Below, one piece after another: positions 26,573-34,692 of a stretch of 64,000 nucleotides of DNA. Position 1 is the stretch's first letter; each line of letters begins with the position of its first letter. The stretch lies in NCBI GenBank assembly GCA_047601145.1, contig JASGJW010000002.1:372001-436000 (forward strand), written 5' to 3'. The stretch is from UBA7672 sp047601145. GTDB lineage: Bacteria; Pseudomonadota; Alphaproteobacteria; Caulobacterales; Hyphomonadaceae. The position numbers were made by a program, and so were the translations under genes. The notes below the pieces were generated by a model. That model was given only the letters and a program-made list of their open reading frames with translations, had not been told where the DNA came from and searched no databases.

Positions 26573-28528
26573 TCATTTTGCTCCGATATGCGTCTTCAGG
26601 AATTCGCCGATTGCTGCGAGCGCCTTGTTGCGGCTTTCGGGTGCAACAAGGCTGTGGTCATCCTTCCCGATCCGGAGATAGGTAACCGGCTTGCCGGCAG
26701 CCTTGAGCGCCTGCTCCATCAGTTCGCTCTGTTTTTCCGGAACAACAAAGTCATCCGTTCCGTGGATCAGCAGCACGGGCGCCTTGAATGATTTTGCCAA
26801 CCGGTAAGGGGAAACGGCTTCGATGGCCGCGCCGTCTGTATCCGGATTGCCGATGACGCTGGTCCAGTAGGCGTAGGATGACGAATCCGATCCGCCGTCG
26901 CGTCGTTCCTGCCCCAGCATCGTCTTGAGGTCCGAAACACCGGCAATGGCGACAACGCACTTGTAGAGGTCTGGCGTCAGCGCGCCGCCTGCCAGCGCGG
27001 CATAGCCTCCATAGCTCCAGCCGACGATGCAGGTTCGTTGCGGATCGGCCCATCCCATTGTCATTAGCGCCTTGGCGCCGTCGGTGACGTCGTCCTGCAT
27101 CTTTCGCCCCCACTCGCCGTATCCAGCATGTGCGAAAGTCGCGCCGAAGCCGCCAGAGCCGCGAAAGTTGGGCTGAAGCACCACGTAGCCCTCATTGGCA
27201 AAGAACTGTGCCAGCCAGTCAAAACCAACACTGTCATATGACTCGGGGCCGCCATGCGGCATGACGATCATCGGCAGATTCTTGCGGGCTTCCGCTGGAA
27301 CTCCGGCTGGCCATGTAACGAGAGCAGGGATCGTCAGGCCGTCACGCGCCTTGTATTCAATGGTGACGACTTCGCCGACTTCCTCGGGCTTGATCTGAGG
27401 CCGTGTGCGCGCGACCGGCGTCAGCTTTTTCGCTGTCCGATCAAACAGCATGTAGCGCGGCGGTTGCCTGCCGCCGTCTGCGTAAAGCAGGATTTTCGAC
27501 CAATCCTTAGTCCATGATGCGATCGAAACCGCCGCATCAGGCAAAGCCGCTATGGCCGCCTTGATTTCGCGACTGAGCGTTTCGTCGAGGAATTCATAGC
27601 TGGGATATAGGCCAGAATAGCTGACGCCCATAACGAACTTGTTCTGATCGAGAATGATGCTCTGAATTTCGGCGTCCGAACGACTGCGCAGCGGACCGGT
27701 AAGCTTGCCGTCGGAGAGCGAGATTTCGAACATCTGCAGGAAGTCGGAATTGCCTCCTTTCACCGCGACAAGCGTGCCTTCGCGCGGCGACATGCCGATC
27801 AGTGAAAGCGAAGGATCCTTGCCGGTCTCCGAATAGATGACGCGCCAGCCATTCGCGTCGTCGCGAGCGCGGATTTCGTAGAGGCTGCGCTTCTCATTGT
27901 AGTCGATGCGCGCAACCGCGTTGGCCTTGTCGTCGAACATCCAGTCGATCGTCGATGCGGAGCCTTTCAGGTCCGGCATGCGAACGCCAAGTCCCGTATC
28001 AAGATCGACCTTGAGAACGTCGTATGTGGGGTCTCCATCATACCGGGTCACGTAGGCCGGCATGTAAACGTGTTGCTTATCGGGATCGATGCCGATGATG
28101 TCGCCGAGCCCGGTCTGATACGGGTAGAGGCTGGCGCTCTTTGCCAGGAGCTGGACGATTTTCCGGGTCGAGACGTTGTATGCGAAAGCTGATGTGTCCT
28201 CGTACTTGCGGAACAGCATGTTGCGCGGGACGACCTTGGACGCGAGCAGGATGATGTAGTTGGGCCCAACCCAGTACGCACCGGCCGCCTTGACGTCGGG
28301 GAGGCGGATCAGCGCTTCGTTCTTGCCGGTCACGACATCGTATTTGGCGAGGTAGTCAACGCCGTCGGTGCGGCTGATGTAGGCGACTGTGGATCCATCG
28401 GGCGACAGGCTGGGCGACCGGATTGCCGGCATGTCGCCGAATGCCTCAAGCGGAGGTTTCGCGACGGCGGAGCCTGATGCCGCGGCGGCGGTCATGCAGG
28501 CGAGTGCAAGCGCAAGGCGTTTCAGCAT
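26573..28528 (-). CDS. Prolyl oligopeptidase family (S9) serine peptidase, exported
   Basis: A 651-residue protein: signal peptide (LALALACMTAAAASGSAVA), an N-terminal beta-propeller (about 35-390) and a C-terminal alpha/beta-hydrolase peptidase domain. The nucleophile is in CIVGWSYGGYAALAGG, the acid in HGTDDFVVPEKQS and the histidine in GKDDHSLVAP; PHGGPESYDSVGFD is the oxyanion-loop region. It should cleave peptides or acyl-peptides in the periplasm. AAGGGGA lies 8 bases before ATG 28528. A 9-bp inverted repeat (28552-28590) sits just upstream, shared with the divergent SRPBCC gene. Confidence 0.93.
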   Translation of the reverse strand: MLKRLALALACMTAAAASGSAVAKPPLEAFGDMPAIRSPSLSPDGSTVAYISRTDGVDYLAKYDVVTGKNEALIRLPDVKAAGAYWVGPNYIILLASKVVPRNMLFRKYEDTSAFAYNVSTRKIVQLLAKSASLYPYQTGLGDIIGIDPDKQHVYMPAYVTRYDGDPTYDVLKVDLDTGLGVRMPDLKGSASTIDWMFDDKANAVARIDYNEKRSLYEIRARDDANGWRVIYSETGKDPSLSLIGMSPREGTLVAVKGGNSDFLQMFEISLSDGKLTGPLRSRSDAEIQSIILDQNKFVMGVSYSGLYPSYEFLDETLSREIKAAIAALPDAAVSIASWTKDWSKILLYADGGRQPPRYMLFDRTAKKLTPVARTRPQIKPEEVGEVVTIEYKARDGLTIPALVTWPAGVPAEARKNLPMIVMPHGGPESYDSVGFDWLAQFFANEGYVVLQPNFRGSGGFGATFAHAGYGEWGRKMQDDVTDGAKALMTMGWADPQRTCIVGWSYGGYAALAGGALTPDLYKCVVAIAGVSDLKTMLGQERRDGGSDSSSYAYWTSVIGNPDTDGAAIEAVSPYRLAKSFKAPVLLIHGTDDFVVPEKQSELMEQALKAAGKPVTYLRIGKDDHSLVAPESRNKALAAIGEFLKTHIGAK

Positions 28529-28551
28529 CAGCGTCCCCTTCTGGTGCGTGT

Positions 28552-28590
28552 GGGGTTCACGCTAGCTCAACCGCGCTGCAAGTGAACCCC
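28552..28590. promoter_or_regulatory. Perfect 9-bp inverted repeat in a divergent control region
   Basis: GGGGTTCAC (28552-28560) and GTGAACCCC (28582-28590) are exact inverted copies with a 21-base spacer, so centres are 30 bp apart, about three helical turns. It lies between the divergent starts at 28528 and 28648. It could be a dimeric repressor operator or, if transcribed, a hairpin. Confidence 0.5.
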
Positions 28591-28647
28591 TTCACGGCAT
28601 TGACGGCTCTGGCTGCAGGCGCAAACGTGCGTGATGTCGAGTGGGGT

Positions 28648-29172
28648 ATGAATATGGGAAAAAATCTGGTCGCCGTGGCGCTGGCAGCCGCGCTGTGTTG
28701 CGCGCCGGCGGGCGCCGATGTGAAGGCGAAGGCGCCCGATGGGATGAGCATCCAGGTCAAGGCCGAGGTTGCACTAGACCGTGATGACGCGTGGGCGCGA
28801 CTGCTGGACATTTCGAGCTGGTGGTCGGGCGATCATACCTATTCGAAGTCGGCGCGGTCGCTGAGCATCGACGCGGTCGCGGGCGGGTGCTGGTGCGAGC
28901 TGTGGAATGGCGGCGAAGTCGAGCATGGCCGCGTGCTGATGGTGATGCCGAAGCAGATCATCCGGTTCGACACGGCGCTTGGGCCACTGCAGCAGATGGG
29001 GGTTGCAGGGGTCATGACGATCACGCTGGCCGAGGGCTCAACGGCGTCGAAAACGGCGGTGACGCTGGATTATCAGGTCAGCGGTTCATCGCTGTCCGGC
29101 CTCGACAAGATCGCCGACGTGGTCAACCAGGTGCTGACCGAGCAGGTCAAGCGCTACGCCAGCGGCGAGTAG
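28648..29172 (+). CDS. SRPBCC (START-like) family protein with signal peptide
   Basis: A 174-residue protein with an N-terminal export signal (NLVAVALAAALCCAPAGA) and a SRPBCC/polyketide-cyclase fold: AEVALDRDDAWARLLDISSW opens the domain, and a C-terminal long helix (ADVVNQVLTEQVKRYA) closes the lipid- or ligand-binding cavity. Periplasmic location is inferred. ATG 28648 is taken; ATG 28654 has a better distance from GGGG and may be the real start. It is followed 6 bp later by a strong hairpin terminator. Confidence 0.8.
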   Translation: MNMGKNLVAVALAAALCCAPAGADVKAKAPDGMSIQVKAEVALDRDDAWARLLDISSWWSGDHTYSKSARSLSIDAVAGGCWCELWNGGEVEHGRVLMVMPKQIIRFDTALGPLQQMGVAGVMTITLAEGSTASKTAVTLDYQVSGSSLSGLDKIADVVNQVLTEQVKRYASGE

Positions 29173-29178
29173 AAACAG

Positions 29179-29204
29179 AAAGGGCGCTCCGAGGAGCGCC
29201 CTTT
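29179..29204. terminator. Bidirectional hairpin terminator
   Basis: AAAGGGCGCTC and GAGCGCCCTTT form a perfect 11-bp stem with a 4-base loop (CGAG). A/T-rich ends on both sides allow termination of the SRPBCC gene (plus) and of the convergent OmpA-family gene (minus). Confidence 0.85.
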
Positions 29205-29227
29205 CCAACTTCATCAGGGCCTTCAGA

Positions 29228-29884
29228 TCAACCAGCCGTCACAGGACGCAGCGTGACGACGACGCGGCGGTTCTGCGAGCGCTTGGCTTCCGTGTCGTCC
29301 GGGAAGACGAGCGGTTGCTTCTCGCCCATGCCGCCCGTGGCGATGCGCTGGCCGAGCACGCCCTTGCCTTGCAGGTAGGCGCCGACGGACTGGGCGCGGG
29401 CATATGAGAGATCGAGGTTCGTCTGGTCAGAGCCTTCGGTCGAGGCGTGGCCGACGATGTCGATCGTGGTCTTCGGATAGAGGTTCAGCGACTGCGCGAC
29501 CTTGTCGAGCGTCGGCATGAAGGACGCGTCGAGGGAAGCCGAGCCTTTCGAGAAGGTGACGTCGGACGGCATCACGAGCTGGATGCTGCCATCGGGCATG
29601 CGCTGGATGCCGATGCCGCTCGCGGCAACCTTGCGACGCATGTCTTCTTCCTGGCCGTCCATGTAGCGGCCGATCGCGGCGCCGGTGAGCGCGCCAACCG
29701 CGGCGCCGACCGCGATGTTGCGACCGTCATTGCCGCCAGCGAAGACGCCGCCGATACCGCCGGCGATCGCGCCGATGCCGGCGCCGGTGGCGGTCCTGCC
29801 AAAGATGGATTCACCCGTGACTGGGTCAGTCGCGCAGGCGCCGAGTGCGAGCGCGGACATCATGAACACAAGAGTACGCTTCAT
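29228..29884 (-). CDS. OmpA-family lipoprotein (YiaD-like)
   Basis: A 218-residue outer-membrane lipoprotein. A signal peptide ends in the lipobox LGAC (Cys17), followed by a glycine-zipper segment (GAGIGAIAGGIGGVFAGGNDG, GAAVGALTGAAIG) and a C-terminal OmpA domain with the peptidoglycan-binding motif TIDIVGHASTEGSDQTNLDLS and SQNRRVVVT. It probably links outer membrane to peptidoglycan. AAAGGGAG lies upstream of ATG 29884. It is monocistronic, ended by the terminator at 29179-29204. Confidence 0.93.
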   Translation of the reverse strand: MKRTLVFMMSALALGACATDPVTGESIFGRTATGAGIGAIAGGIGGVFAGGNDGRNIAVGAAVGALTGAAIGRYMDGQEEDMRRKVAASGIGIQRMPDGSIQLVMPSDVTFSKGSASLDASFMPTLDKVAQSLNLYPKTTIDIVGHASTEGSDQTNLDLSYARAQSVGAYLQGKGVLGQRIATGGMGEKQPLVFPDDTEAKRSQNRRVVVTLRPVTAG

Positions 29885-30024
29885 CGAAATCTCCCTTTAA
29901 ATCCGAATCGACAAGCAAGCCGGTTCGCGCTGACTAGATCAGCGACGATAACGGCATAAACGCGGTTCGATACAACCGGTTGCGCCTTTGTTGGTTCATT
30001 TCGAGTTCAGAATGCCGACAATGA

Positions 30025-30086
30025 CCGGGGAAACCCTGCGGTACCTGTGGAGCAACAATAAATTCACGCTGCTCCAGATTCCCCGG
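30025..30086. repeat. Nested double inverted repeat in the 29885-30165 intergenic region
   Basis: Outer arms CCGGGGAA (30025-30032) and TTCCCCGG (30079-30086) enclose inner arms TGGAGCA (30048-30054) and TGCTCCA (30070-30076). Both pairs are exact. Folded, it gives an 8-bp stem, an asymmetric internal loop and a 7-bp stem with a 15-base loop. It may be a structured RNA, a leader of the gene at 30166, or a decayed mobile element. The rest of the 281-bp gap shows nothing clear. Confidence 0.5.
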
Positions 30087-30165
30087 GTGCGGCTTTTCAG
30101 GCACAGTTGTTTCAAAGCGGTCTAGGGTTCGGCTGGGACGGGTCGCCTCACACGCGAGCGAGTGG

Positions 30166-31251
30166 ATGGGATACGTTCTCATCGGAACTGAGGCCAGCCA
30201 GTTCTCGGGAAAGGTGCGAGCCTTCCTGCGCTGGAAAGGCGTGGCCTTCTCCGAGACGATTGCGACGCCGGAAGTCTATCGCGACACCATCGAGGCGAAG
30301 ATCGGCTTTCCGGTGATCCCGGTCCTGCTGACTGATGACGGCCAGGCGATACAGGACAGCGCCGAGATCATTGACTTCGTTGATCGTGCGACGCCCGCGC
30401 CATCGGCGCATCCATCAGGGCCGGTACAGGAATTTGTCTCGCTGCTTCTTGAGCTCTATGCCGATGAATGGCTGATCATTCCCGCGATGCACTATCGCTG
30501 GAGCCATGACGATGGCTGGGTGGTGCGCGAGTTCGGGCGTATCGCCGCGCCCTCGTCATCTGCAGCGGAGCAGCAGGAGATCGGCGAGGTGATCGCCAAG
30601 CCGATCCGCGAGTCGCTGCCCTGGTATGGCGTCAGCGAAGAGACGGCATCGGGCATCGAGGTGCATTTCGAAGGCTTCCTCGCAGACTGTTCGGCTCATC
30701 TGCGCCGCTATCCTTTCATGCTGGGCGACAGGCCATCGCTAAGTGATTTCGCAATATTCGGCGCGCTTTACGGCCCCATCCATCGCCATCCGTGGGCGGG
30801 CGACCGCATGCGTAAACTCGCCCCGTCCGTCGTCGACTGGATCGAGCGGATGCAGGCGGTGAAGGCCGGCGCGCAGACGTTGGCGGCGGACGATGCCGTG
30901 CCGACGACGCTCTACCCCATCCTGAAGCGGCAGATGAGCGAGCAGCTGCCTGTGCTGGAGGATGCGGCGCGGTCGCTACAGGAGTGGATGAGGGCGCAGC
31001 CCAAGGGCGCGAGGATCAAGCGGTCGCTCGGCACGCACGAGTTCATGATCGGCGGGCGGCGCGGGACACGCAGCATCCTGTCCTTCCAGCTGTGGCGGTT
31101 GCAGCGCGTGCAGGATCACTATCGTTCGCTGGCGGCGGCGGATCGCGCGCGGGCGGATGCTCTGCTCGATGCTGTGGGCGGCAGGAGATTCGCCGAACTT
31201 GAACTTCCGGTGCGGATCGAGCGGCGCGAGTATCGGCTTGTAATGGCCTGA
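30166..31251 (+). CDS. Glutathione S-transferase-like protein with C-terminal extension
   Basis: A 361-residue protein. The first 80 residues form a thioredoxin-like GST N-domain (IGTEASQFSGKVRAFLRWKG, with the cis-Pro region FPVIPVL and DSAEIIDFVD), followed by an all-helical GST C-domain (to about 245; RPSLSDFAIFGALYGPIHRHP). Ordinary GSTs end near 210-230 residues. Here a further 110 basic residues follow (GTHEFMIGGRRGTRSILSFQ), which I do not recognise. The position of the usual catalytic Ser/Cys is Gln/Phe, so classical glutathione chemistry is doubtful. Single gene with own upstream region. Confidence 0.85.
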   Translation: MGYVLIGTEASQFSGKVRAFLRWKGVAFSETIATPEVYRDTIEAKIGFPVIPVLLTDDGQAIQDSAEIIDFVDRATPAPSAHPSGPVQEFVSLLLELYADEWLIIPAMHYRWSHDDGWVVREFGRIAAPSSSAAEQQEIGEVIAKPIRESLPWYGVSEETASGIEVHFEGFLADCSAHLRRYPFMLGDRPSLSDFAIFGALYGPIHRHPWAGDRMRKLAPSVVDWIERMQAVKAGAQTLAADDAVPTTLYPILKRQMSEQLPVLEDAARSLQEWMRAQPKGARIKRSLGTHEFMIGGRRGTRSILSFQLWRLQRVQDHYRSLAAADRARADALLDAVGGRRFAELELPVRIERREYRLVMA

Positions 31252-31440
31252 GCACAGGCGGCAAAACGATCCACAGTCGAAACGTCATGGAAATCAGAGC
31301 GATACCGGTAGGTCTTCGACCACCCCGCTTATTCACATGCGTGCTGGAGAAGGGCTCCTCATGGCGCCGGGAAGTGCTAGGGTTCGCGAGTCTTACGGGC
31401 CGGACGGCGACGTAGCACAGGTTCAATCGGGGTTTCAGGC

Positions 31441-32331
31441 ATGCCGAGTTTCGCGACGCGAAACACTGCACGGATGACAGGCGTGGCGCGGATCGCAGCT
31501 GCGGTCCTCGTCCTTGGCCTTGCCGCGTGCGACGGCGCAAAGCCGCCGGCCGATCCTGCGGTTGCGGCGCCGGGCGCTTCCGGCGCTATGGCTGCGGGTG
31601 GCCCAAGTGCGGGTCCTGAGGGACAGCAGGCAGCGGTTCAGCCAGGATCGGTGCAGCAGGGGCCGGCGCAACCGCTGGATACGGCGACGTGGATTCTGCC
31701 TCCCCCCTTCTATGCTGCGGGCGATGAGCCGTTCTGGCGTCTTGAGATTTCCGATGGCTGGTTTGCGTTCCGCCGTTCCGGTCTTAAGGCCATCGAGGAG
31801 CCGCTGGTGCAGCCGGCGCGTGTGAGTGGCGCCGACGTGTTCACGACGGGCGCGCTCAAGGTTTCGATCAAGCGCGAAGCTTGCGAGATGGATCAGGGCA
31901 GCCGCAGCGAATACGCGGCGACGGTGACGTTTGACAGCATCGACTACGATGGATGCGTGTTCGGCGGGCAGGTCGCGGCGTCGCAGGAGGCCGGGACGGT
32001 GACGGATGCTCTGACGTCGATTGATGCGTGCCTTGCCAAGCTGGGCCAGCCGGCGGTCGTGACGGCAATCTATCCGCGGCAGGATGGTGAGCAGAAGGCG
32101 GTCGCCCTGCGGGCGCGCACGGGCCAGCTCTACGAGTGCGCGACGGACTCGGCCGGCGCGACGGTTGCCTATCTCGATCCGATCGAGCGTGGCGCGGAAG
32201 AGTCGTGGATGTCGCGCATGCGCTTCCTGCGCTCAACGGTAACGACGACGGCGACCTGCCCGACGGCTGAAGAGGTGCGTGCTGACGACAAGGTGGTCGG
32301 CAAGCTGCTCGCTAAGGGCTGCAAGTTCTAG
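31441..32331 (+). CDS. Cysteine-containing lipoprotein, unknown function
   Basis: A 296-residue protein with a signal peptide ending in lipobox LAAC (Cys at about residue 30), then a low-complexity Ala/Gly/Pro/Gln linker to about residue 80. The folded part starts with AAGDEPFWRLEISDGWFAF, similar to the (PFW...I) pattern of uncharacterised COG3650-like lipoproteins, and holds six further cysteines (for example IKREACEMD, YDGCVFGG, CLAKLG, LYECATDS) that could form disulfides. ATG 31441 or the later ATG at 31474 may be the start; the second gives a shorter signal peptide. Own transcription unit. Confidence 0.75.
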   Translation: MPSFATRNTARMTGVARIAAAVLVLGLAACDGAKPPADPAVAAPGASGAMAAGGPSAGPEGQQAAVQPGSVQQGPAQPLDTATWILPPPFYAAGDEPFWRLEISDGWFAFRRSGLKAIEEPLVQPARVSGADVFTTGALKVSIKREACEMDQGSRSEYAATVTFDSIDYDGCVFGGQVAASQEAGTVTDALTSIDACLAKLGQPAVVTAIYPRQDGEQKAVALRARTGQLYECATDSAGATVAYLDPIERGAEESWMSRMRFLRSTVTTTATCPTAEEVRADDKVVGKLLAKGCKF

Positions 32332-32343
32332 GTCGGACCTTCG

Positions 32344-33447
32344 TCAGGCCCATGGCTTGTAGATGTCCGCGCCTGTCGCGGAGGGCTCCAGTTCCTTTTC
32401 AGGCGCCGGGGCCGGTTTGGGCGCAGGTCGGAAGATGTCCTTTGCCATCGCCGGCTCAACAGTCTGAAGCGTCCGCGCGCTGAAGCCGCGCATCAGCAGG
32501 CCGGTGGAGGTGACTTTCGTCGCCTCGGATTGAGGAGCCGGGGCCGAAGGAGTTGGGAGCTGTGGAGCGCGTGCAAAGCTGCTGGTTGAACCAAAACCGG
32601 GCTTCGCGGCGGCGGCAAGCGGCTCGAGCCGAGGCGCAGGCGGCGGCTCGGACTGGGAAGCTTCAGCGACTATCGGTTTGGGTTCCGGTTCCGGCGCGGC
32701 GATGATGATCGGCTCAGGCTCCGGTTCGGGGGCTGCGAGGACAGGGTCTTGCTCTTCGATCAGGATGGGCGGAGTTCTCGAGGCGGGCTCGATCTCGGGT
32801 TCGGGCTCCGGCTCGGGAGCGGCAGCTTCGACGACGGGCGGCGACGGTTCGGCTTCAACGATGACCAGCGCAGGTTGCGGTGCAGGCTGGACCGCGAGCA
32901 CGCGGTCGATCGCGGTCTCCGTCTCGGATGAAATCTCGATGTGCGGCGCAGGCTCGGGCAGGCTATGAGAGACGGGCGGGTCTTCCGCCGGCTTGCGGGC
33001 ATCGAGATCCGCGTTGACCACCGCGAGTGCAGCGACGCGTTCGGTTCCGGGATGGGGAATGTCGGCGAAGGCGAGCGCGGCGGGTTCAGGCTCCGGCTCG
33101 GGCGCCTTTTTTGGCGGAGCGGAGAGCGAGGACAGGATTCTCGCGATCGCAGTCTCGGCGCCCCGTGCGTGGCGGCTGGCGTTGCGCGCCATCTCGGCGA
33201 CGCGGGTGGAATAGGTCCCTTCGCCGCTGGGCCATGCCAGGGCGAGGTCGGAGGCGTCTGCGTGTTCCAGTTCGCGGCCATCGAGACGAAGCAGGCGCAC
33301 GGCTGGCGGCTCGCCAGCGATCTCGACGATGTAGCCCTCCGTCTCGAAGGTGGAGCGGCCATCAGCGCCCTCCTGCCAGGCGATGGCGCCGTCCTCGGTG
33401 AGCTCGCAGAGCTTCCGGATCAGTTGCTGCGTCGAGGCGTGAAGCAT
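32344..33447 (-). CDS. Pro/Glu/Ala-rich protein with small N-terminal domain
   Basis: A 367-residue protein not assignable to a family. The first about 115 residues look folded (STQQLIRKLCELTEDGAIAW, then EGYIVEIAGEPPAVRLLRLD), followed by some 250 residues of disordered Pro-Glu repeats (PEPEPEPEPE, EPEPEPII) and a basic, Pro-rich end with ADIYKPWA at the C-terminus. No signal or membrane segment is seen. The conserved-looking extreme ends flanking a disordered spacer suggest a tether or scaffold (inference). Confidence 0.7.
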   Translation of the reverse strand: MLHASTQQLIRKLCELTEDGAIAWQEGADGRSTFETEGYIVEIAGEPPAVRLLRLDGRELEHADASDLALAWPSGEGTYSTRVAEMARNASRHARGAETAIARILSSLSAPPKKAPEPEPEPAALAFADIPHPGTERVAALAVVNADLDARKPAEDPPVSHSLPEPAPHIEISSETETAIDRVLAVQPAPQPALVIVEAEPSPPVVEAAAPEPEPEPEIEPASRTPPILIEEQDPVLAAPEPEPEPIIIAAPEPEPKPIVAEASQSEPPPAPRLEPLAAAAKPGFGSTSSFARAPQLPTPSAPAPQSEATKVTSTGLLMRGFSARTLQTVEPAMAKDIFRPAPKPAPAPEKELEPSATGADIYKPWA

Positions 33448-33499
33448 CAGCGTCGTCCCGTGTCCCGAGCCTCAACCATGGGAGGCTGCAGCGGACCGG

Positions 33500-33922
33500 T
33501 CAAGTTTTCCCGCGTGTCCCGAAATGGCGCCTGATAATCCGTGAAAGCGCTGCGACATCGCGGGTCTGGCATTCCCAGATAACGCGGGGCGTCCAGCCCA
33601 GCTTCCTGAGCGCGGCGAGGTTCGCCTTGTCCCTCGCCATGTTGCGGGAAATCTTGGCCTGCCAGTACGCGCGGTTGTTCTGCGGCATGCGCGCGCCACG
33701 CGGGCAGTCATGGCCATGCCAGAAACAGCCGTGGACGAAGAGCGCCGTTCGTTTCGCGGGGAAAACGAGGTCTGGCTTTCCCGGCAGGTTGGCGCGGTTG
33801 AGGCGGAAGCGGAGGCCGAGCGCGTGAGCGGCCTTGCGCACTTTCAGTTCCGGTTCCGTGTCGCGCGATTTGACGGCGCGCATCACGGCGGAGCGCTTTT
33901 CCGGATCGAAGACGTCAGTCAT
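33500..33922 (-). CDS. vsr: Very short patch repair endonuclease Vsr
   Basis: A 140-residue Vsr homologue that nicks 5' of T in T:G mismatches formed by deamination of 5-methylcytosine. Family signatures: DPEKRSAVMRAVKSRDTEPE at the N-terminus, the metal-binding Asp in LPGKPDLVFP (Asp51), the zinc site in FVHGCFWHGHDCPRG and the WQAKISRNMARD helix. ATG 33922 shares a base with the preceding gene's stop (TGATG); the longer open frame upstream is not coding. It is 0.8 kb from a cytosine-C5 methyltransferase, its usual partner, in the same orientation. Confidence 0.94.
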   Translation of the reverse strand: MTDVFDPEKRSAVMRAVKSRDTEPELKVRKAAHALGLRFRLNRANLPGKPDLVFPAKRTALFVHGCFWHGHDCPRGARMPQNNRAYWQAKISRNMARDKANLAALRKLGWTPRVIWECQTRDVAALSRIIRRHFGTRGKT

Positions 33923-34329
33923 CAGGACGGCGTCGACTGATCCGCATAGCCCGCGAAGCGATAGGACATCTGGTGGAGGGGCCCGAAGTCTTTTTCGTAG
34001 ATCTCGATCTTCACGACGGTGCCCTGGGGGACGGGGTGGTCGGTGGTCATGTTGACGTCGACGATGGCGCCGTTGTCGAGCTGGACGACTTCCATCCGGA
34101 CGGCCTGGCCGGACTTGCTGGCGCGGGCTGTAGCCTCGTTCATGGTGCGGCCAAGGACGGTGGCCTGCAGCTTGGTGGGCGCTGAGGAAAATATCGCGCC
34201 GCCGACAACTACAGCGAGGAGTATCACGCCGATGACGATCAGCAGCTTCGCCTCGGACAACTGGCGGAAGAACTCCTTGCGCTGTGCGGCGCGGATGCGG
34301 CGGTCGAGATCGCGTTGACGGTCGTCCAT
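33922..34329 (-). CDS. Single-pass membrane protein coupled to vsr
   Basis: A 135-residue hypothetical protein. A charged N-terminal helix (DDRQRDLDRRIRAAQRKEFF) leads to one transmembrane helix (LLIVIGVILLAVVVGGAIF), then a beta-rich C-terminal part (LDNGAIVDVNMTTDHPVPQG) probably in the periplasm. No family recognised. ATG 34329 is chosen for its GGGAG ribosome binding site; ATG 34356 is possible. The stop overlaps the vsr start, so Vsr is translated from its mRNA. Confidence 0.75.
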   Translation of the reverse strand: MDDRQRDLDRRIRAAQRKEFFRQLSEAKLLIVIGVILLAVVVGGAIFSSAPTKLQATVLGRTMNEATARASKSGQAVRMEVVQLDNGAIVDVNMTTDHPVPQGTVVKIEIYEKDFGPLHQMSYRFAGYADQSTPS

Positions 34330-34455
34330 GGGCGGCTCCCGAGTGGGTGTGACCACAGTCTAGGACGAAACGACCGTTCACGGAATGTGGAGGTTGTGTC
34401 GCGGGTACTGAGGCGCAAGATTGGGGCTCGATTCTAGAAAACAACGAGGAACGTC

Positions 34456-34689
34456 ATGGCGCGTACAACCCATCGCAGCACCAAGGGCACGAAGCTTTAC
34501 GCCGTGCGGGACGCCGAAGGGCAGTTCAAGGACATTCAGACCTTCAAGCGTGCTCACGGGCAGGATGTGAAGCGCGTGAGCAAGGCCGAGACGGCGAAGA
34601 AAGCGGCCAAGAAGGCCGTGAAGAAGGCGCCGGCGAAAAAGCCCGCTGCGAAGAAAGCTCCAGCCAAGAAGGCGCGGGCGAAGAAGTAG
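34456..34689 (+). CDS. Histone H1-like lysine/alanine-rich protein
   Basis: A 77-residue protein. The first 40 residues (STKGTKLYAVRDAEGQFKDI, QTFKRAHGQDVKRV) look like a small folded unit, and the rest is a KKAPAKKPAAKKAPAKK-type tail as in eukaryotic H1 tails and bacterial HctB-like nucleoid proteins. It likely binds DNA or RNA non-specifically. ACGAGGAACG precedes ATG 34456. It is divergent from the vsr-linked membrane gene and convergent with the methyltransferase (3 bp apart). Confidence 0.85.
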   Translation: MARTTHRSTKGTKLYAVRDAEGQFKDIQTFKRAHGQDVKRVSKAETAKKAAKKAVKKAPAKKPAAKKAPAKKARAKK

Positions 34690-34692
34690 CGA

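Noticed and set aside
32678..33214. Repetitive GC-rich stretch resembling a short tandem repeat array
   Set aside because: It is coding for PEPEP-type repeats of the protein at 32344-33447 and lacks the direct repeat-spacer regularity of CRISPR.
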